Part shown: positions 8,805 through 17,764 of the stretch, piece after piece
How the letters are laid out: every line of letters begins with the position of its first letter
Numbering within the stretch: position 1 is the stretch's first letter
From: Amycolatopsis sp. CA-126428
GTDB taxonomy: Bacteria; Actinomycetota; Actinomycetes; Mycobacteriales; Pseudonocardiaceae
NCBI RefSeq assembly: GCF_002904335.1
Contig: NZ_PPHF01000066.1
Coordinates: forward strand, 1 to 43,418
Direction of reading: 5' to 3'
DNA length: 43,418 nucleotides
The notes under the pieces: generated by a model
Told to the model about the DNA's origin: nothing
Database searches by the model: none
Seen by the model: only the letters and a program-made list of their open reading frames with translations
Translations under genes and position numbers: made by a program

Positions 8805-10820
8805 TCACCAGTGGTAGTTGCGGCGCAGAGCGCGCTTCACGACCTTCCCCGTCGCATTGCGCGGCAGCTCGTCGACGAACACGACGTCCCGCGGCACCGC
8901 GAAGCGTGCCAGGCGTTCACGCACGTGGGACCGCACCGTGTCCGCGTCCAGGCGAGCACCCGGCACCAGCACGAGGTACGCCGCCAGGCGCTGGCCGTAC
9001 TTGGGGTCGCGGACGCCGACCACCGCCGCTTCGCGGACCTCCGGCAAGGCGAGCAGGACTTCCTCCACCGGGGCCGGGGCCACGTTTTCGCCGCCGGACA
9101 CGATCATCTCGTCCTCGCGGCCCTGGACGAACAACAGGCCGTTCGCGTCGACGTACCCGCGGTCCCCGGTGTCCATCAGGCCGTCGCGGACGTCGAGCTG
9201 CTCGCCGTCGGTGTAGCCGTCGAACAGCAGGCGGTTGCCGACGTAGAGCCGGCCGGTCGTGCCGGGGGGCACCGGGGTGCCCGCGCGGTCCAGGACGCGG
9301 ATCGCCGTGCCGATCGGCGGGCGGCCCGCCGTGCCGCGGGCCGCGCGGAGGTCGCCGGGCCCGGCGATCGCCGCCCACGACACCTCCGTCGAGCCGTACA
9401 GGTTGTAGAGGATGTCGCCGAACGCGTCCATGAACTCCTCGCCCAGCCGGCCCGGCAGGCCGGCGCCGGAGCTGGCCACCACGCGCAGCGAGGACAGGTC
9501 GTAGCGCGCCCGCGTCCGCTCCGGCAGGTCGAGCAGCCGCCGCAGCATCGTCGGCACCGCGAACAACGCCGTGCACCGCTGCCGTTCGATCATCGACAGC
9601 GTCGCTTCCGGGTCGAAGCGGCGGGGCAGCACCAGCCCCGCCCGCAGCGCCATGCCGAGCTGGAGCGCGGCCAGGCCCCAGGTGTGGAACAGCGGGGCGG
9701 CGACCAGGATCGGTTCGCTCGCCCGCAGCGGGATTTCCGACAGCACCGCGGCGGCGTCCGCGACGCTGTGCGGGGTCGGGCGGCGCGCGCCCTTCGGCGG
9801 GCCGGACGTGCCCGAGGTGAGCACGACGAGCCGGCCAGGCCGGCCGGGCGGGGCGATCCGGGCGGCCGGCTCCGCCTCGATCAGGTCTTCGATGGTCGTC
9901 CCGTGCCACCCGTCGCCGGGCGGCCACGTCCACAGCTGCGGGATCCCGGCCGGCAGCTGCCGGCCCAGTGCGGCGAACTCGGCGTCGGCGAGCACGAGCT
10001 GGGAGCCGTGCCGCAGGGCGAACTCGGCGACCTGGCCCAGGGCCAGCCCGGTGTTCATCAGGGCCACGTCCGCACCCAGCTTGCTGCAGGCGATCATCGC
10101 CTCGACCATCGCGTTGTGGTTGCGGCACATCAGCAGCACCCGCGACCCCTCGGTGATGTCGTGGCGCTTCAGCACCGCGGCCAGCCGGGTGGTGCGGTCG
10201 TCGAGTTCGCCGAAGCTCCGCTCGGACCGCTCGTCGCACAGCGCGAGTGACTCCGGTGCGCGGCGCGCCACCGCCTCGTAGCCGCCGGCCAGGGTCGAGC
10301 CCCAGCGGCCCACCGACCTCAGCTGCCGCAGCGTCCCGGTGGGCTGGGCCGGGGTGAGGACGCCGGCCTTGACCAGGATCCGCGCGAACTCGCGCTTCGA
10401 CGGGCGGGGCGGCAGCGAGTCCGGGCCGGGGACGCCGCCGAGGTGGTCGCTGATCGCCGCGACCGCGTCCAGGATCCGCTGGCGGATCCGCGGCACCGCC
10501 GGTGACCGGCCGTCGAGCAGTGTGAGCAGGACGGTGATCGCGCAGCCTCCGGACGTCGGACGCAGCACGACGGACATCCGGTGCTGCCGGCCGGACCAGG
10601 CCAGGTGCTCGTCGCGGCGGTGGACGAAGATTTCGGCTTCGCCCTCGTCCCCGGCGCGGTACCGGTAGCGGGCGCCCCGGCCGATCACCTCGGAAACCGG
10701 CTCGCACGAAGTGATCCCCCGGACGAACCGCGGGTAGAGGTGCGGGCTGCCCACGATCGCCCACACCGCCGCGGGCGGGTGCGGCACGGTGACGGTGATC
10801 TCGATGAGTTCCGGTTCCAT
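8805..10820 (-). CDS. Acyl-CoA synthetase (AMP-binding) with N-terminal SRPBCC domain
   Basis: About 671 residues if started at the ATG at 10820. Residues ~1-120 look like an SRPBCC/START-type hydrophobic-ligand domain (MEPELIEITVTVPHPPAAVW, then alternating beta-type segments). Residues ~150-671 are a FadD-type adenylate-forming enzyme with the P-loop TSGTSGPPKG, the YGSTE motif, TGDRGYVD and the C-terminal NATGKVVKRALR lysine motif. It would activate a carboxylic acid to its CoA thioester. The fusion is unusual; stand-alone enzymes are ~500-550 residues. The start is uncertain: the frame is open to ATGs at 10868 and 10919, and 10868 has AAGGGAG almost touching it. Last residues are NYHW. 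No beta-oxidation genes adjoin. Confidence 0.85.
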   Translation of the reverse strand: MEPELIEITVTVPHPPAAVWAIVGSPHLYPRFVRGITSCEPVSEVIGRGARYRYRAGDEGEAEIFVHRRDEHLAWSGRQHRMSVVLRPTSGGCAITVLLTLLDGRSPAVPRIRQRILDAVAAISDHLGGVPGPDSLPPRPSKREFARILVKAGVLTPAQPTGTLRQLRSVGRWGSTLAGGYEAVARRAPESLALCDERSERSFGELDDRTTRLAAVLKRHDITEGSRVLLMCRNHNAMVEAMIACSKLGADVALMNTGLALGQVAEFALRHGSQLVLADAEFAALGRQLPAGIPQLWTWPPGDGWHGTTIEDLIEAEPAARIAPPGRPGRLVVLTSGTSGPPKGARRPTPHSVADAAAVLSEIPLRASEPILVAAPLFHTWGLAALQLGMALRAGLVLPRRFDPEATLSMIERQRCTALFAVPTMLRRLLDLPERTRARYDLSSLRVVASSGAGLPGRLGEEFMDAFGDILYNLYGSTEVSWAAIAGPGDLRAARGTAGRPPIGTAIRVLDRAGTPVPPGTTGRLYVGNRLLFDGYTDGEQLDVRDGLMDTGDRGYVDANGLLFVQGREDEMIVSGGENVAPAPVEEVLLALPEVREAAVVGVRDPKYGQRLAAYLVLVPGARLDADTVRSHVRERLARFAVPRDVVFVDELPRNATGKVVKRALRRNYHW

Positions 10821-11024
10821 CAGGACACAACGGGAGGTTTCGCCGGCACGGTGGTCATGACTCGGCATTCTCCCTTTGTCGGTCCGGGGGTTCGGCCTTT
10901 CGGCCGGTACGCCGAGCATCCGTTTGCGCCGACCGCCGTGTCAACACACGGTCGCACGATTCGATGTATTCAATCCCGAAGAGCGAGCGAAATCCAGCGA
11001 ACCGCGAAACTCTTCACGCCTTCC

Positions 11025-11936
11025 TCACGCCGGCACGGACCACCACGACGGCGGGCCGGTGCTGCCCCGGACCACCAGCGACACCGGCACCCGTTCGAGC
11101 GTCGCCGTCCGCACCCCGGAGCCGAGCTCGCCGAGCAGGGTCCGCACCACCTGGGCGCCCAGTTCGGCGAAGGGCTGGCGGATCGTGGTGAGCGGCGGCC
11201 AGAAACTCGCCGCCTCGGCCATGTCGTCGAACCCGACCACACTGACCTCGCCCGGCACCGAACGGCCGGATTCGTGCAGTGCCCGCAGCAAGCCGAGCGC
11301 CATCTGGTCGTTCGCCGCGAACACCGCCGTCACCGCGGGGTCGTGCGCCAGCACCCGGCCGAGCGTGTAGCCGGATCCGGCGGTCCAGTCCCCGACCACC
11401 GGCACCGGGACCCGCCGGTCGAACCGCGTCAACGTCCGCCGCCAAGCCAGTTCCCGGCGCTCGGCGGCGCACGAATCCGACGGCCCCGCGATGTGCCAGA
11501 CGGTCTCGTGGCCGAGCTTGAGCAGGTGCTCGGTCGCCAGCACCGCACCCTGCGTCTGATCGGCGTCCACCGTCGGATACCCGGCGCGCGCGTTCGAATC
11601 GACGACCACCACCGGGACGGCTTGCGGGAAAACGATTCCCGGCCAATCCAGGGCGTATTCCTCGACCAGGACGACGAGGCCGGCGACGTCGTGCGTCCCC
11701 AGTTCCCGGAACGCGTCGGTCACCGCGTCGCGGGTCGGTTTGCCCACGGTCAGCAATTTGATCGCGTACCCCTCGGCCGCGGCCGCCTGCGCGATGGCGT
11801 CGAACGTGCGGCTGTTCCCGAGCGTGGCCAGCGTCGAAATGAGCACGCCGATCGAGCGCCCCGGGTCCGGCAGCACGACCGCGGGGCCTCCGCGGAACTG
11901 CCCGCTGGTCTGCTCTCGCACGCTGCCCACCCTCAT
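11025..11936 (-). CDS. LacI-type sugar-binding protein lacking the DNA-binding domain
   Basis: 303 residues. From residue ~28 on (GRSIGVLISTL) this is a typical LacI/GalR periplasmic-binding-like effector domain, ending in the usual core (VSVVGFDDMAEAASFWPPLTTIRQP). The ~55-residue helix-turn-helix and hinge that precede this point in all DNA-binding family members are absent; only ~27 unrelated residues stand there. The ATG at 11936 has a well-placed GGGAG 6 bases upstream, so it looks like a real start rather than a frameshift remnant. I checked the 241 bases upstream on this strand and see no HTH in any frame. It could be a stand-alone sensor, a partner for another regulator, or a decayed gene. 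The next gene upstream is a complete LacI regulator. Confidence 0.82.
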   Translation of the reverse strand: MRVGSVREQTSGQFRGGPAVVLPDPGRSIGVLISTLATLGNSRTFDAIAQAAAAEGYAIKLLTVGKPTRDAVTDAFRELGTHDVAGLVVLVEEYALDWPGIVFPQAVPVVVVDSNARAGYPTVDADQTQGAVLATEHLLKLGHETVWHIAGPSDSCAAERRELAWRRTLTRFDRRVPVPVVGDWTAGSGYTLGRVLAHDPAVTAVFAANDQMALGLLRALHESGRSVPGEVSVVGFDDMAEAASFWPPLTTIRQPFAELGAQVVRTLLGELGSGVRTATLERVPVSLVVRGSTGPPSWWSVPA

Positions 11937-12177
11937 CGGTAACTCCCGCGACGACTTCGCGTCACATGGAGGTCACCACAGTCACGGACAATCTTCACCT
12001 TGACGTCGGCAACACGACCGTTCGCGACGCTCGTCAGCCACCCGCCATCCCCCGGCGGAGGCGGCTTCCACCAGGGCGCCCGCGGCCGCGGACGGCCGCC
12101 CCGGGCGACGACCCCCGCGGCGGGCTCGTGAACAAGGTCACTAAGCGCCCGCTCAGTGCGGCCGGCCCGGCGCGCGC

Positions 12178-13200
12178 TCACCCCGATTGCCGCACCACCA
12201 GCGTCGTCCCCAGCACCACGCGGCGCGGCTGCCCGGCCGTTCCGTCGATGACCGCGAGCAGCTCGGCCGCCGACCGGGCGCCGAGCGCCTCGATCGGCTG
12301 GCTCACCGTCGTCAGCGGCGGGTCGGTGGCCCGCGAGACCGGCGAGTTGTCGAAGCCGATGACCGCGACGTCGTCGGGGACCCGGCGCCCGGCGCGGCGC
12401 AGGGCGCGCAGCACGCCCAGCGCCATCACGTCGGACGCCACGAACACCGCGTCCAGGTCCGGCCGCCGGTCGAGCAGCCGCCGCATCGCGTGCTCGCCGG
12501 AGACCTGGCCGAAGTCGCCGTGGACCACCGACCCCGGATCGACGACGCCCGCGCCGCCCATCGCGGCGACGTAGCCGGCGAGCCGGTCCCGGCCCGGCGC
12601 CATGTCCTTCGGGCCGGCGACCGTCGTGATCCGCCGCCGGCCGGCGGCCTGGAGGCGCCGGACGGCCGCCACGGCGCCTCCGCGGTTGTCCACGTCCACG
12701 TAGGTGTAGCGGGCCGGGTCGGGGACCATCGGCCGGCCGGCGCTGACGAGCGGGAGCTCCGCCCGCGACAACTCCGTGGTGTACCGGGTGTGCGTGCTCA
12801 CGAACAGGGCTCCGTCGACGTGCCCGCCGCCCAGGTACCGGAAGGTGGTGGCCTGGTCCGCCGCCGGCATCATCAGCACCACGACCTGCACGCCGGCCGC
12901 GGTGAACTCGTGGTGGATGCCTCCCATGACGCGGCCGAAGAACGGGTCCGAGAACAGCCGCGGGCCGTCCTCGCACAGCACGACGGCGACCGTGCCCGTC
13001 CGCGGCTCCTCGCCCGCCCGGGCCGCGCGCTGCCGGACGTAGCCGAGGGAGCGCACGGCCTGTTCGACCTGGCGCCGGGTCTGGGCACGCACTTGCGGGA
13101 ATCCGTTGAGCACCCGGGACGCCGTCGCCGACGAGACACCGGCGGCCCGGGCCACGTCGGCCAGGGTCGGCCGCGGATGGGGAAAGTCGAGAACGGTCAT
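12178..13200 (-). CDS. LacI-family transcriptional regulator
   Basis: 340 residues. The N-terminal helix-turn-helix (TLADVARAAGVSSATASRVL, residues ~11-30) and hinge are followed by a complete effector-binding domain with the C-terminal VIGFDNSPVSRATDPPLTTV core. The ATG at 13200 is preferred over the GTG at 13206 because GGAGGT lies 4 bases before it. A perfect 18-base palindrome 33 bases upstream is its probable operator, so it is likely autorepressed. No sugar operon adjoins directly; its regulon and effector are unknown. Confidence 0.9.
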   Translation of the reverse strand: MTVLDFPHPRPTLADVARAAGVSSATASRVLNGFPQVRAQTRRQVEQAVRSLGYVRQRAARAGEEPRTGTVAVVLCEDGPRLFSDPFFGRVMGGIHHEFTAAGVQVVVLMMPAADQATTFRYLGGGHVDGALFVSTHTRYTTELSRAELPLVSAGRPMVPDPARYTYVDVDNRGGAVAAVRRLQAAGRRRITTVAGPKDMAPGRDRLAGYVAAMGGAGVVDPGSVVHGDFGQVSGEHAMRRLLDRRPDLDAVFVASDVMALGVLRALRRAGRRVPDDVAVIGFDNSPVSRATDPPLTTVSQPIEALGARSAAELLAVIDGTAGQPRRVVLGTTLVVRQSG

Positions 13201-13232
13201 GGTCACCTCCGTGGGACAGCACGCACCAAGAC

Positions 13233-13250
13233 AGTGTTAGCGCTAACACT
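13233..13250. promoter_or_regulatory. Perfect 18-base palindrome, LacI-family operator
   Basis: AGTGTTAGCGCTAACACT is fully self-complementary with the central CG step typical of LacI/GalR operators. It sits just upstream of the LacI gene starting at 13200, which makes autoregulation likely. Confidence 0.8.
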
Positions 13251-13598
13251 TCACCGGAAAGCGAGCCGGACCGCCGATCGGACCGCCGACGGCCGCCGCG
13301 TTCACCACGGACTAGGGGGGATCGGCGCACTGGGCGCCGGGAAACCGGTTCTCGGTCACGTCCGCACATCCTTGGGCGAGAGTGGTTCGAACGGGTGAGC
13401 CGCGGCCGTCGTCACGCATCCGGTGATCTTTTGACCGCTGGCTCGGCAGCATTGATGCTGGAACCAGGCGCCCGATGTGTCAACCGGATGACGGAAAGTA
13501 CCTGAAAATTTGTCACGATCGCCGCGGTGGGTGGCCGCTCACCGGTACCACGGGCCGATTCCGGCGGCGGCGCCCCACCCGCTCCGCACCCGGCGCCG
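13251..13598. other. Intergenic DNA between LacI promoter and TetR gene
   Basis: About 350 bases. I see no supported gene, RNA or strong hairpin here. The stretch 13480-13560 is relatively less GC-rich. Confidence 0.4.
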
Positions 13599-14150
13599 TC
13601 ATGAGTCGCCGGGTGGGTCGGCGCGGTCGAGAATCCAAGCGCTCCACGCCGTGTCGGCGCGCGGCTCGGGCAGCTCGAGCGCCGTCGACACCGTCTGGAC
13701 GAGGCCCGTGGCGAAGAACGTCCGCACCCGCAACGCGTCCGCGCCCGTCAACCGGGCGATCGAGTCCATCAGGGCCAGGTGCCGCCGGCGGACCGCCTCA
13801 CGGACCGGCTCGTCCGCCGCCGCCGCGTAGCCCTGCAGCACCACCAGGCCGACCGTCGGGTCGCTCTGCAGGAGGCGCACGTAGGCGACGCCCAGCGCGG
13901 CCAGCTTCGGCTCAGCGCCTTCGAACGCCGCTTCGATGCGGTCGAAGGCGGCGTGCACGACTTCGAGGAACAGCTTCCGCTTGGACCCGAACATCTGCAC
14001 GATCCTCGGGTGCGAGATGCCGGCCCGGCCGGCGATGGCCTCCAGCCGGGTGCCCGCCAGCCCGTGCGCGGCGAACTCGGCGTCGGCCGCTTCGATGATC
14101 CCCGCCCGGCGCGCCGCGGCGGGGAGGCGGGCCGGGCCCGCGTCGCTCAC
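13599..14150 (-). CDS. TetR-family transcriptional regulator
   Basis: 183 residues. The N-terminal helix-turn-helix spans ~13-58 (RAGIIEAADAEFAAHGLAGT, then AGISHPRIVQMFGSKRKLF); the rest is a helical ligand domain. The GTG start at 14150 overlaps the stop of the SnoaL-like gene by 4 bases and has GGGGGA 4-5 bases upstream, so the two are one translationally coupled operon. The palindrome upstream of the first gene is the probable operator. Confidence 0.9.
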   Translation of the reverse strand: MSDAGPARLPAAARRAGIIEAADAEFAAHGLAGTRLEAIAGRAGISHPRIVQMFGSKRKLFLEVVHAAFDRIEAAFEGAEPKLAALGVAYVRLLQSDPTVGLVVLQGYAAAADEPVREAVRRRHLALMDSIARLTGADALRVRTFFATGLVQTVSTALELPEPRADTAWSAWILDRADPPGDS

Positions 14151-14566
14151 CGGTCCCCCGCGCCACCGCCGAGCTGACCGAGCACGAACTTGTTGTCGTA
14201 CAGGCAGCGGTACGCGTGGATCAGCCCATCGTCACCCAGTTCCAGCCGGTCGTCGCCGTGGAACTCGACGCGGCCGCCGGTCTTGGCGAACGTGCCGGTG
14301 AAGCGCCACGCGACGAGCACGGCGCGGCGGGTCACCTCGGTGTAGAGCCCGATGCGCGCGAAAGAGTAGTCCGGGTAGGCGCGCGCCAGGTGCGTCACGA
14401 ACTCGCGGATCGAGCCGGGCCCGTGCGCGGTCCGCCCCAGCGCCGGTTCGTCGTAGACGAGGTCGTCCGCGCACATCGCGGCGACCGCGCCGGCGTCATG
14501 GCCGTTCCACGCCTTCTCCCACCGGTCGCACAGCGTCTCGGCTTCGGCAGTGGTGAAAGTCGTCAT
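14147..14566 (-). CDS. SnoaL-like / NTF2-fold protein
   Basis: 139 residues, the normal length for a single cone-shaped NTF2-like domain. The N-terminus (WEKAWNGHDAGAVAAMCADD) and the segment HGPGSIREFVTHL match the SnoaL-type polyketide-cyclase or ester-cyclase group, whose members isomerise, cyclise or hydrolyse small molecules. Many are uncharacterised. It is first in a two-gene operon with the TetR regulator, a layout typical of a small inducible detoxification unit. The specific reaction cannot be read from sequence. Confidence 0.8.
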   Translation of the reverse strand: MTTFTTAEAETLCDRWEKAWNGHDAGAVAAMCADDLVYDEPALGRTAHGPGSIREFVTHLARAYPDYSFARIGLYTEVTRRAVLVAWRFTGTFAKTGGRVEFHGDDRLELGDDGLIHAYRCLYDNKFVLGQLGGGAGDR

Positions 14567-14574
14567 GCCTGCTA

Positions 14575-14588
14575 ACTTACAAGTAAGT
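14575..14588. promoter_or_regulatory. Inverted repeat, probable TetR operator
   Basis: ACTTAC-AA-GTAAGT is a perfect inverted repeat with a 2-base centre. It starts 9 bases upstream of the SnoaL-like start codon, so bound repressor would block the SnoaL-TetR operon. The sequence resembles known TetR sites of the TTAC..GTAA type. Confidence 0.7.
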
Positions 14589-14688
14589 AAGAAGTCTGTA
14601 CAGACATCACATGTCTCAACGCGCAGGCATCATCGAAACTGGCGAATCAGCCAATCTCACGGAACACCGGCGCCTCCTTCGCGGATAT

Positions 14689-14698
14689 ACATCATACG
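14689..14698 (+). promoter_or_regulatory. Fucose regulon motif ACATCATACG in the GntR promoter
   Basis: The 9-base core CATCATACG (14690-14698) is repeated only in the divergent promoter region of the fucose genes (24439-24447 reverse, 24471-24479 forward). Its place 43 bases before the GntR start suggests autoregulation. Confidence 0.65.
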
Positions 14699-14740
14699 AA
14701 TGTTAGACTGATTCCCCAGGTGAGCTGTCCGAGGAGGACC

Positions 14741-15454
14741 ATGGCGAGGTCGTTGACCGACGAAGCGATCGACCGGATCCGGGAGTTCGTCCGGTCCGGC
14801 CGGTTCCCGGCGGGCGCCAAGCTGCCCCCCGAGCACGAACTGGCCACCGAGCTGGGGATTTCCCGCAGTCCCACGCGGGAGGCCGTGAAGGCGCTCGCGC
14901 TGGCCAGGGTGCTCGAGGTCCGCCGCGGCGACGGCACGTACGTCACCAGCCTCGCGCCGAGCCTGCTCCTGGAAGGCCTCGGGAACGCCGTGGCGCTCAT
15001 GCAGGACGGCAGCATCCTCGAGCTCACCGAGGTGCGCCGGCTCCTCGAGCCCGCGGCGACCGGCCTGGCCGCCACCCGGATCACCGACACCCAGCTGCGC
15101 GCGGTCGGCGAGCTGCTCGACGCGATGCACGACGCGGTCGAGGACGTCGAACGCCTCACCGTGCTCGACGCCGCCTTCCACCGGGCGGTCGTCACCGCGG
15201 CGGGCAACGAGACCCTCACCGCGCTGCTGGACGGGATCTCCTCGCGCACCCTGCGCGCGCGCGTCTGGCGCGGCACGGTCGAGCGGGGCGCGACGCACGT
15301 GACGCTGGCGCAGCACAAGGCCATCTACGACGCACTCGCCGACCGGGATCCCGCGGTGGCCACCGCCGCTGCGCTGATGCACGTCGACACGTCCGAACGC
15401 TGGCTGCGCGCGCACCTGGCCGAGATCCGGGAGCTCGACGGCCGGGTGCCGTGA
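14741..15454 (+). CDS. GntR-family (FadR/FCD) regulator of the L-fucose locus
   Basis: 237 residues from the ATG at 14741, which has GAGGAGG 3 bases upstream; a farther ATG at 14720 lacks one. The winged helix-turn-helix covers ~10-70 (KLPPEHELATELGISRSPTR). The FCD effector domain follows and shows the expected metal ligands: Asp/His in LDAAFHRAVV, His in AQHKAIYDAL, His in ALMHVDTS. Such proteins usually repress sugar-acid genes until a pathway acid binds. It is convergent with the fucosidase gene 32 bases away and shares an operator motif with the divergent fucose promoters, so I infer it controls both operons and itself. Confidence 0.9.
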   Translation: MARSLTDEAIDRIREFVRSGRFPAGAKLPPEHELATELGISRSPTREAVKALALARVLEVRRGDGTYVTSLAPSLLLEGLGNAVALMQDGSILELTEVRRLLEPAATGLAATRITDTQLRAVGELLDAMHDAVEDVERLTVLDAAFHRAVVTAAGNETLTALLDGISSRTLRARVWRGTVERGATHVTLAQHKAIYDALADRDPAVATAAALMHVDTSERWLRAHLAEIRELDGRVP

Positions 15455-15485
15455 CCGGAGACCGGTCACGGCACCCCGAAGGACC

Positions 15486-17738
15486 TCAGGCAACGGAGAA
15501 CAGCCACCGGAGGTTGGCGCTGCCGTCGTCGGACCACACCTTGAGCGGGGAGCCCGAGGGCACGCTCCCGCCGCCGTCGAGGACCAGCCCGCTCGCCCGG
15601 TTCGCGATCACGCAGACACCGCCGCCGGTGTCGGTGATCGACCACTGCTGGCTCGGCGCGCCGGTGTAGGCCGACTGCACGGGATTGCCGCCCGCGGTGG
15701 TCGCGCCCGAACCGTCGATCACCAGGCCGTCGGTGCGGTTGGTCAGCTTGACGAACCCGTCGCCGGCGTCCTCGATGCGGAACTGGAGGTTCGTGCTGCC
15801 GTCCGGGGTCCAGACCTTGAGCGGGCTGCCCGCCGCGACCGCGCCACCGCCGTCCACGGCCAGGCCGCTGGTGACGTTGACGATCCGGAACCACCGGGCG
15901 GGGTCGAACGTGACCCGCATCGAAACGATCGCGGACGCCCGCACGTCCGGCGTGGCCACGAGGAACCGGCTCGGAGTTCCGGTGAAGTTGTCAGCCGGGT
16001 AGCCGAGCGCCTCGTAACCGTCTCCGGGCCAGATCGCGGAAACGGGCTTCGGCAGGGCGGTCTTCAGCTGCGCGGCGGTGTAGCCGCCGACCGCCAGCGC
16101 CGCGCTCGCCCCGCCGTAGTTGCGGTCCGCGTACACGGTGGCCCCGGTCGCCGGTCCCACCGCCGGAATGGTGCCGGCGAACGTCAGCTTGAGCACGTAG
16201 GCGGGCGACTCGTAGGGCTTCGCCGGCAGCGTGACGTGCAGCGCGCTCGCGTCCTGGGTGTACTTCAGCGTGCCGGACGCGCCGAGCAGTTCGACGCGCC
16301 GCAGGCTGCTCAGGTCGATCCGCTTGCCGGACAGCGTGGTGAGCTCCGCCGTGGCCCCGGGCCAGGCCAGCACGGTCGCGTAGAGCACGCGGGCCGCCTT
16401 GTCGCGGGTGAACCGGAAGTCCTTGGCCGTGCCCACCTTCGGCGAGACGAACGAACCGCCGCCCATCTTGATGGGGCCCTCGCCGTAGACGTCCCAGACA
16501 CGTGTCGAATAAATCGACTCGCCGACACGGCCGAGGTAGGTGCCGAAGCCGGCGAGCACCGCCCGCTGCTCGGCCGGGATGATGCCTTCGAGCGTCGGGG
16601 AGATGTTGAGCAGCATGGTGCCGCCCTTGCTGACCCGGTCGATCAGCGCGTGGATCATCTGCGTGCTCGAGTAGTAGCCGATGCCCCGGGTGTAGCTCCA
16701 GCTGCTGCTGCTGATCGCGTCGTCGGTGAGCCAGTACGGCGTCACGATGTCGGCCGGCCCGCCGCGCTCGTAGTCGGCGACCTCGCCGTTGGTGGTGAAG
16801 CCGTGGTCGAAGTGCTTGAACGTCGAGACGACGTCCTTGCCCCACTTTTCGGCCTGGTTGTAGTAGTAGGCCAGGAATTCGAGGCGCTGCTGCTCCGCCA
16901 CCGCGCACGGGCCGCTGTTGATGCAGTAGCCGGGCGAGTTCAGCGAGAAGTCCTGCCAGAGGACGTCCGGCTGCGCGCGGTCGATCACTTCCTTGAGCTT
17001 GGCCAGCCACAGCGCGTCCTCGTCGGCGCGCGGGAGCTGGCCGTACAGCTTGCGCAGGCTCGGGGTGGGCTGCGGCGGCGCGAAGTCGTAGAAACCGTTG
17101 TAGTTGAACGCGTGGTGCATCGCGACCAGCAGCTTGAGCCCCTGCCCGCGGATCGCCTTGCCGAACAGGTCCAGCAGGTTCAGCCGCGGCCCGCGCGCCA
17201 CCGAATTCCACTCGTTGACCTTGCTGTCCCACATCGAGAACCCGTCGTGGTGCTCGGCGACCGGGCCGGCGAACTTCGCCCCGGACGCCTTGACCACCCG
17301 CGCCCACTCCTCCGGGTCGAACCGCCCGCCCTGGGAAACCGGCTTCGGCGCGAACTGCACGGGGTTGCCGGCCACGTCGGTGCCGCCGTCGATGAACCGG
17401 TCGTAGCCCCACACCGCCGGGTCGCCGTAGGTCGCCTTGTGGTGCTTGTTCTCGCCGCTGTCCGGGATGTACATGTTCCGGCCGTACCACTCGCTGCCGA
17501 ACTCCGGGGTGGTGAACGCGCCCCAGTGCCAGTAGATGCCGAACTTGGCGTCCTGGAACCATTCCGGCGCGGGTGGGTGCCGGTCGACCGACGGCCAGGT
17601 GGGCTGGTACGGCCGGCCGGGAGTGGCGGCGGCCGCCGGGCCGGCCAGTGCGGGCGGCACGGCCGCGGTGGCAAGCCCGGCGGCCGCGAGGGCACCGAAC
17701 TGCCGGCGGGAGAACGGGTTCTGGGCAGGGGGCGTCAT
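15486..17738 (-). CDS. Secreted GH29 alpha-L-fucosidase with C-terminal beta-trefoil module
   Basis: 750 residues. The N-terminus has a twin-arginine signal (SRRQFGALAAAG, cleavage near AAAA at ~38). The GH29 barrel covers ~45-400, with KFGIYWHWGAF, EHHDGFSMWDS, MHHAFNYNGFYDF and the DVLWQDF strand that should hold the nucleophile aspartate, followed by a beta-sandwich. The last ~130 residues are ricin-type beta-trefoil repeats (GLAVDGGG, GLVIDGSG, GLVLDGGG), probably carbohydrate-binding. It would release L-fucose from glycans outside the cell, feeding the importer encoded by the same operon. It is the last gene of the minus-strand fucose operon; GGAGAG lies 5-6 bases before the ATG. Confidence 0.92.
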   Translation of the reverse strand: MTPPAQNPFSRRQFGALAAAGLATAAVPPALAGPAAAATPGRPYQPTWPSVDRHPPAPEWFQDAKFGIYWHWGAFTTPEFGSEWYGRNMYIPDSGENKHHKATYGDPAVWGYDRFIDGGTDVAGNPVQFAPKPVSQGGRFDPEEWARVVKASGAKFAGPVAEHHDGFSMWDSKVNEWNSVARGPRLNLLDLFGKAIRGQGLKLLVAMHHAFNYNGFYDFAPPQPTPSLRKLYGQLPRADEDALWLAKLKEVIDRAQPDVLWQDFSLNSPGYCINSGPCAVAEQQRLEFLAYYYNQAEKWGKDVVSTFKHFDHGFTTNGEVADYERGGPADIVTPYWLTDDAISSSSWSYTRGIGYYSSTQMIHALIDRVSKGGTMLLNISPTLEGIIPAEQRAVLAGFGTYLGRVGESIYSTRVWDVYGEGPIKMGGGSFVSPKVGTAKDFRFTRDKAARVLYATVLAWPGATAELTTLSGKRIDLSSLRRVELLGASGTLKYTQDASALHVTLPAKPYESPAYVLKLTFAGTIPAVGPATGATVYADRNYGGASAALAVGGYTAAQLKTALPKPVSAIWPGDGYEALGYPADNFTGTPSRFLVATPDVRASAIVSMRVTFDPARWFRIVNVTSGLAVDGGGAVAAGSPLKVWTPDGSTNLQFRIEDAGDGFVKLTNRTDGLVIDGSGATTAGGNPVQSAYTGAPSQQWSITDTGGGVCVIANRASGLVLDGGGSVPSGSPLKVWSDDGSANLRWLFSVA

Positions 17739-17764
17739 GGCACTCTCCAGAGGGTGATGGGGAG

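Noticed and set aside
7129..8808. 559-codon minus-strand frame opposite the S33 hydrolase
   Set aside because: The plus strand carries a signal peptide and a full Ser-Asp-His triad; the opposite frame has no family features.
8917..10830. 637-codon minus-strand frame overlapping the acyl-CoA synthetase
   Set aside because: Arg/Pro/Gly-rich shadow in another phase; the adenylate-forming motifs are in the phase reported.
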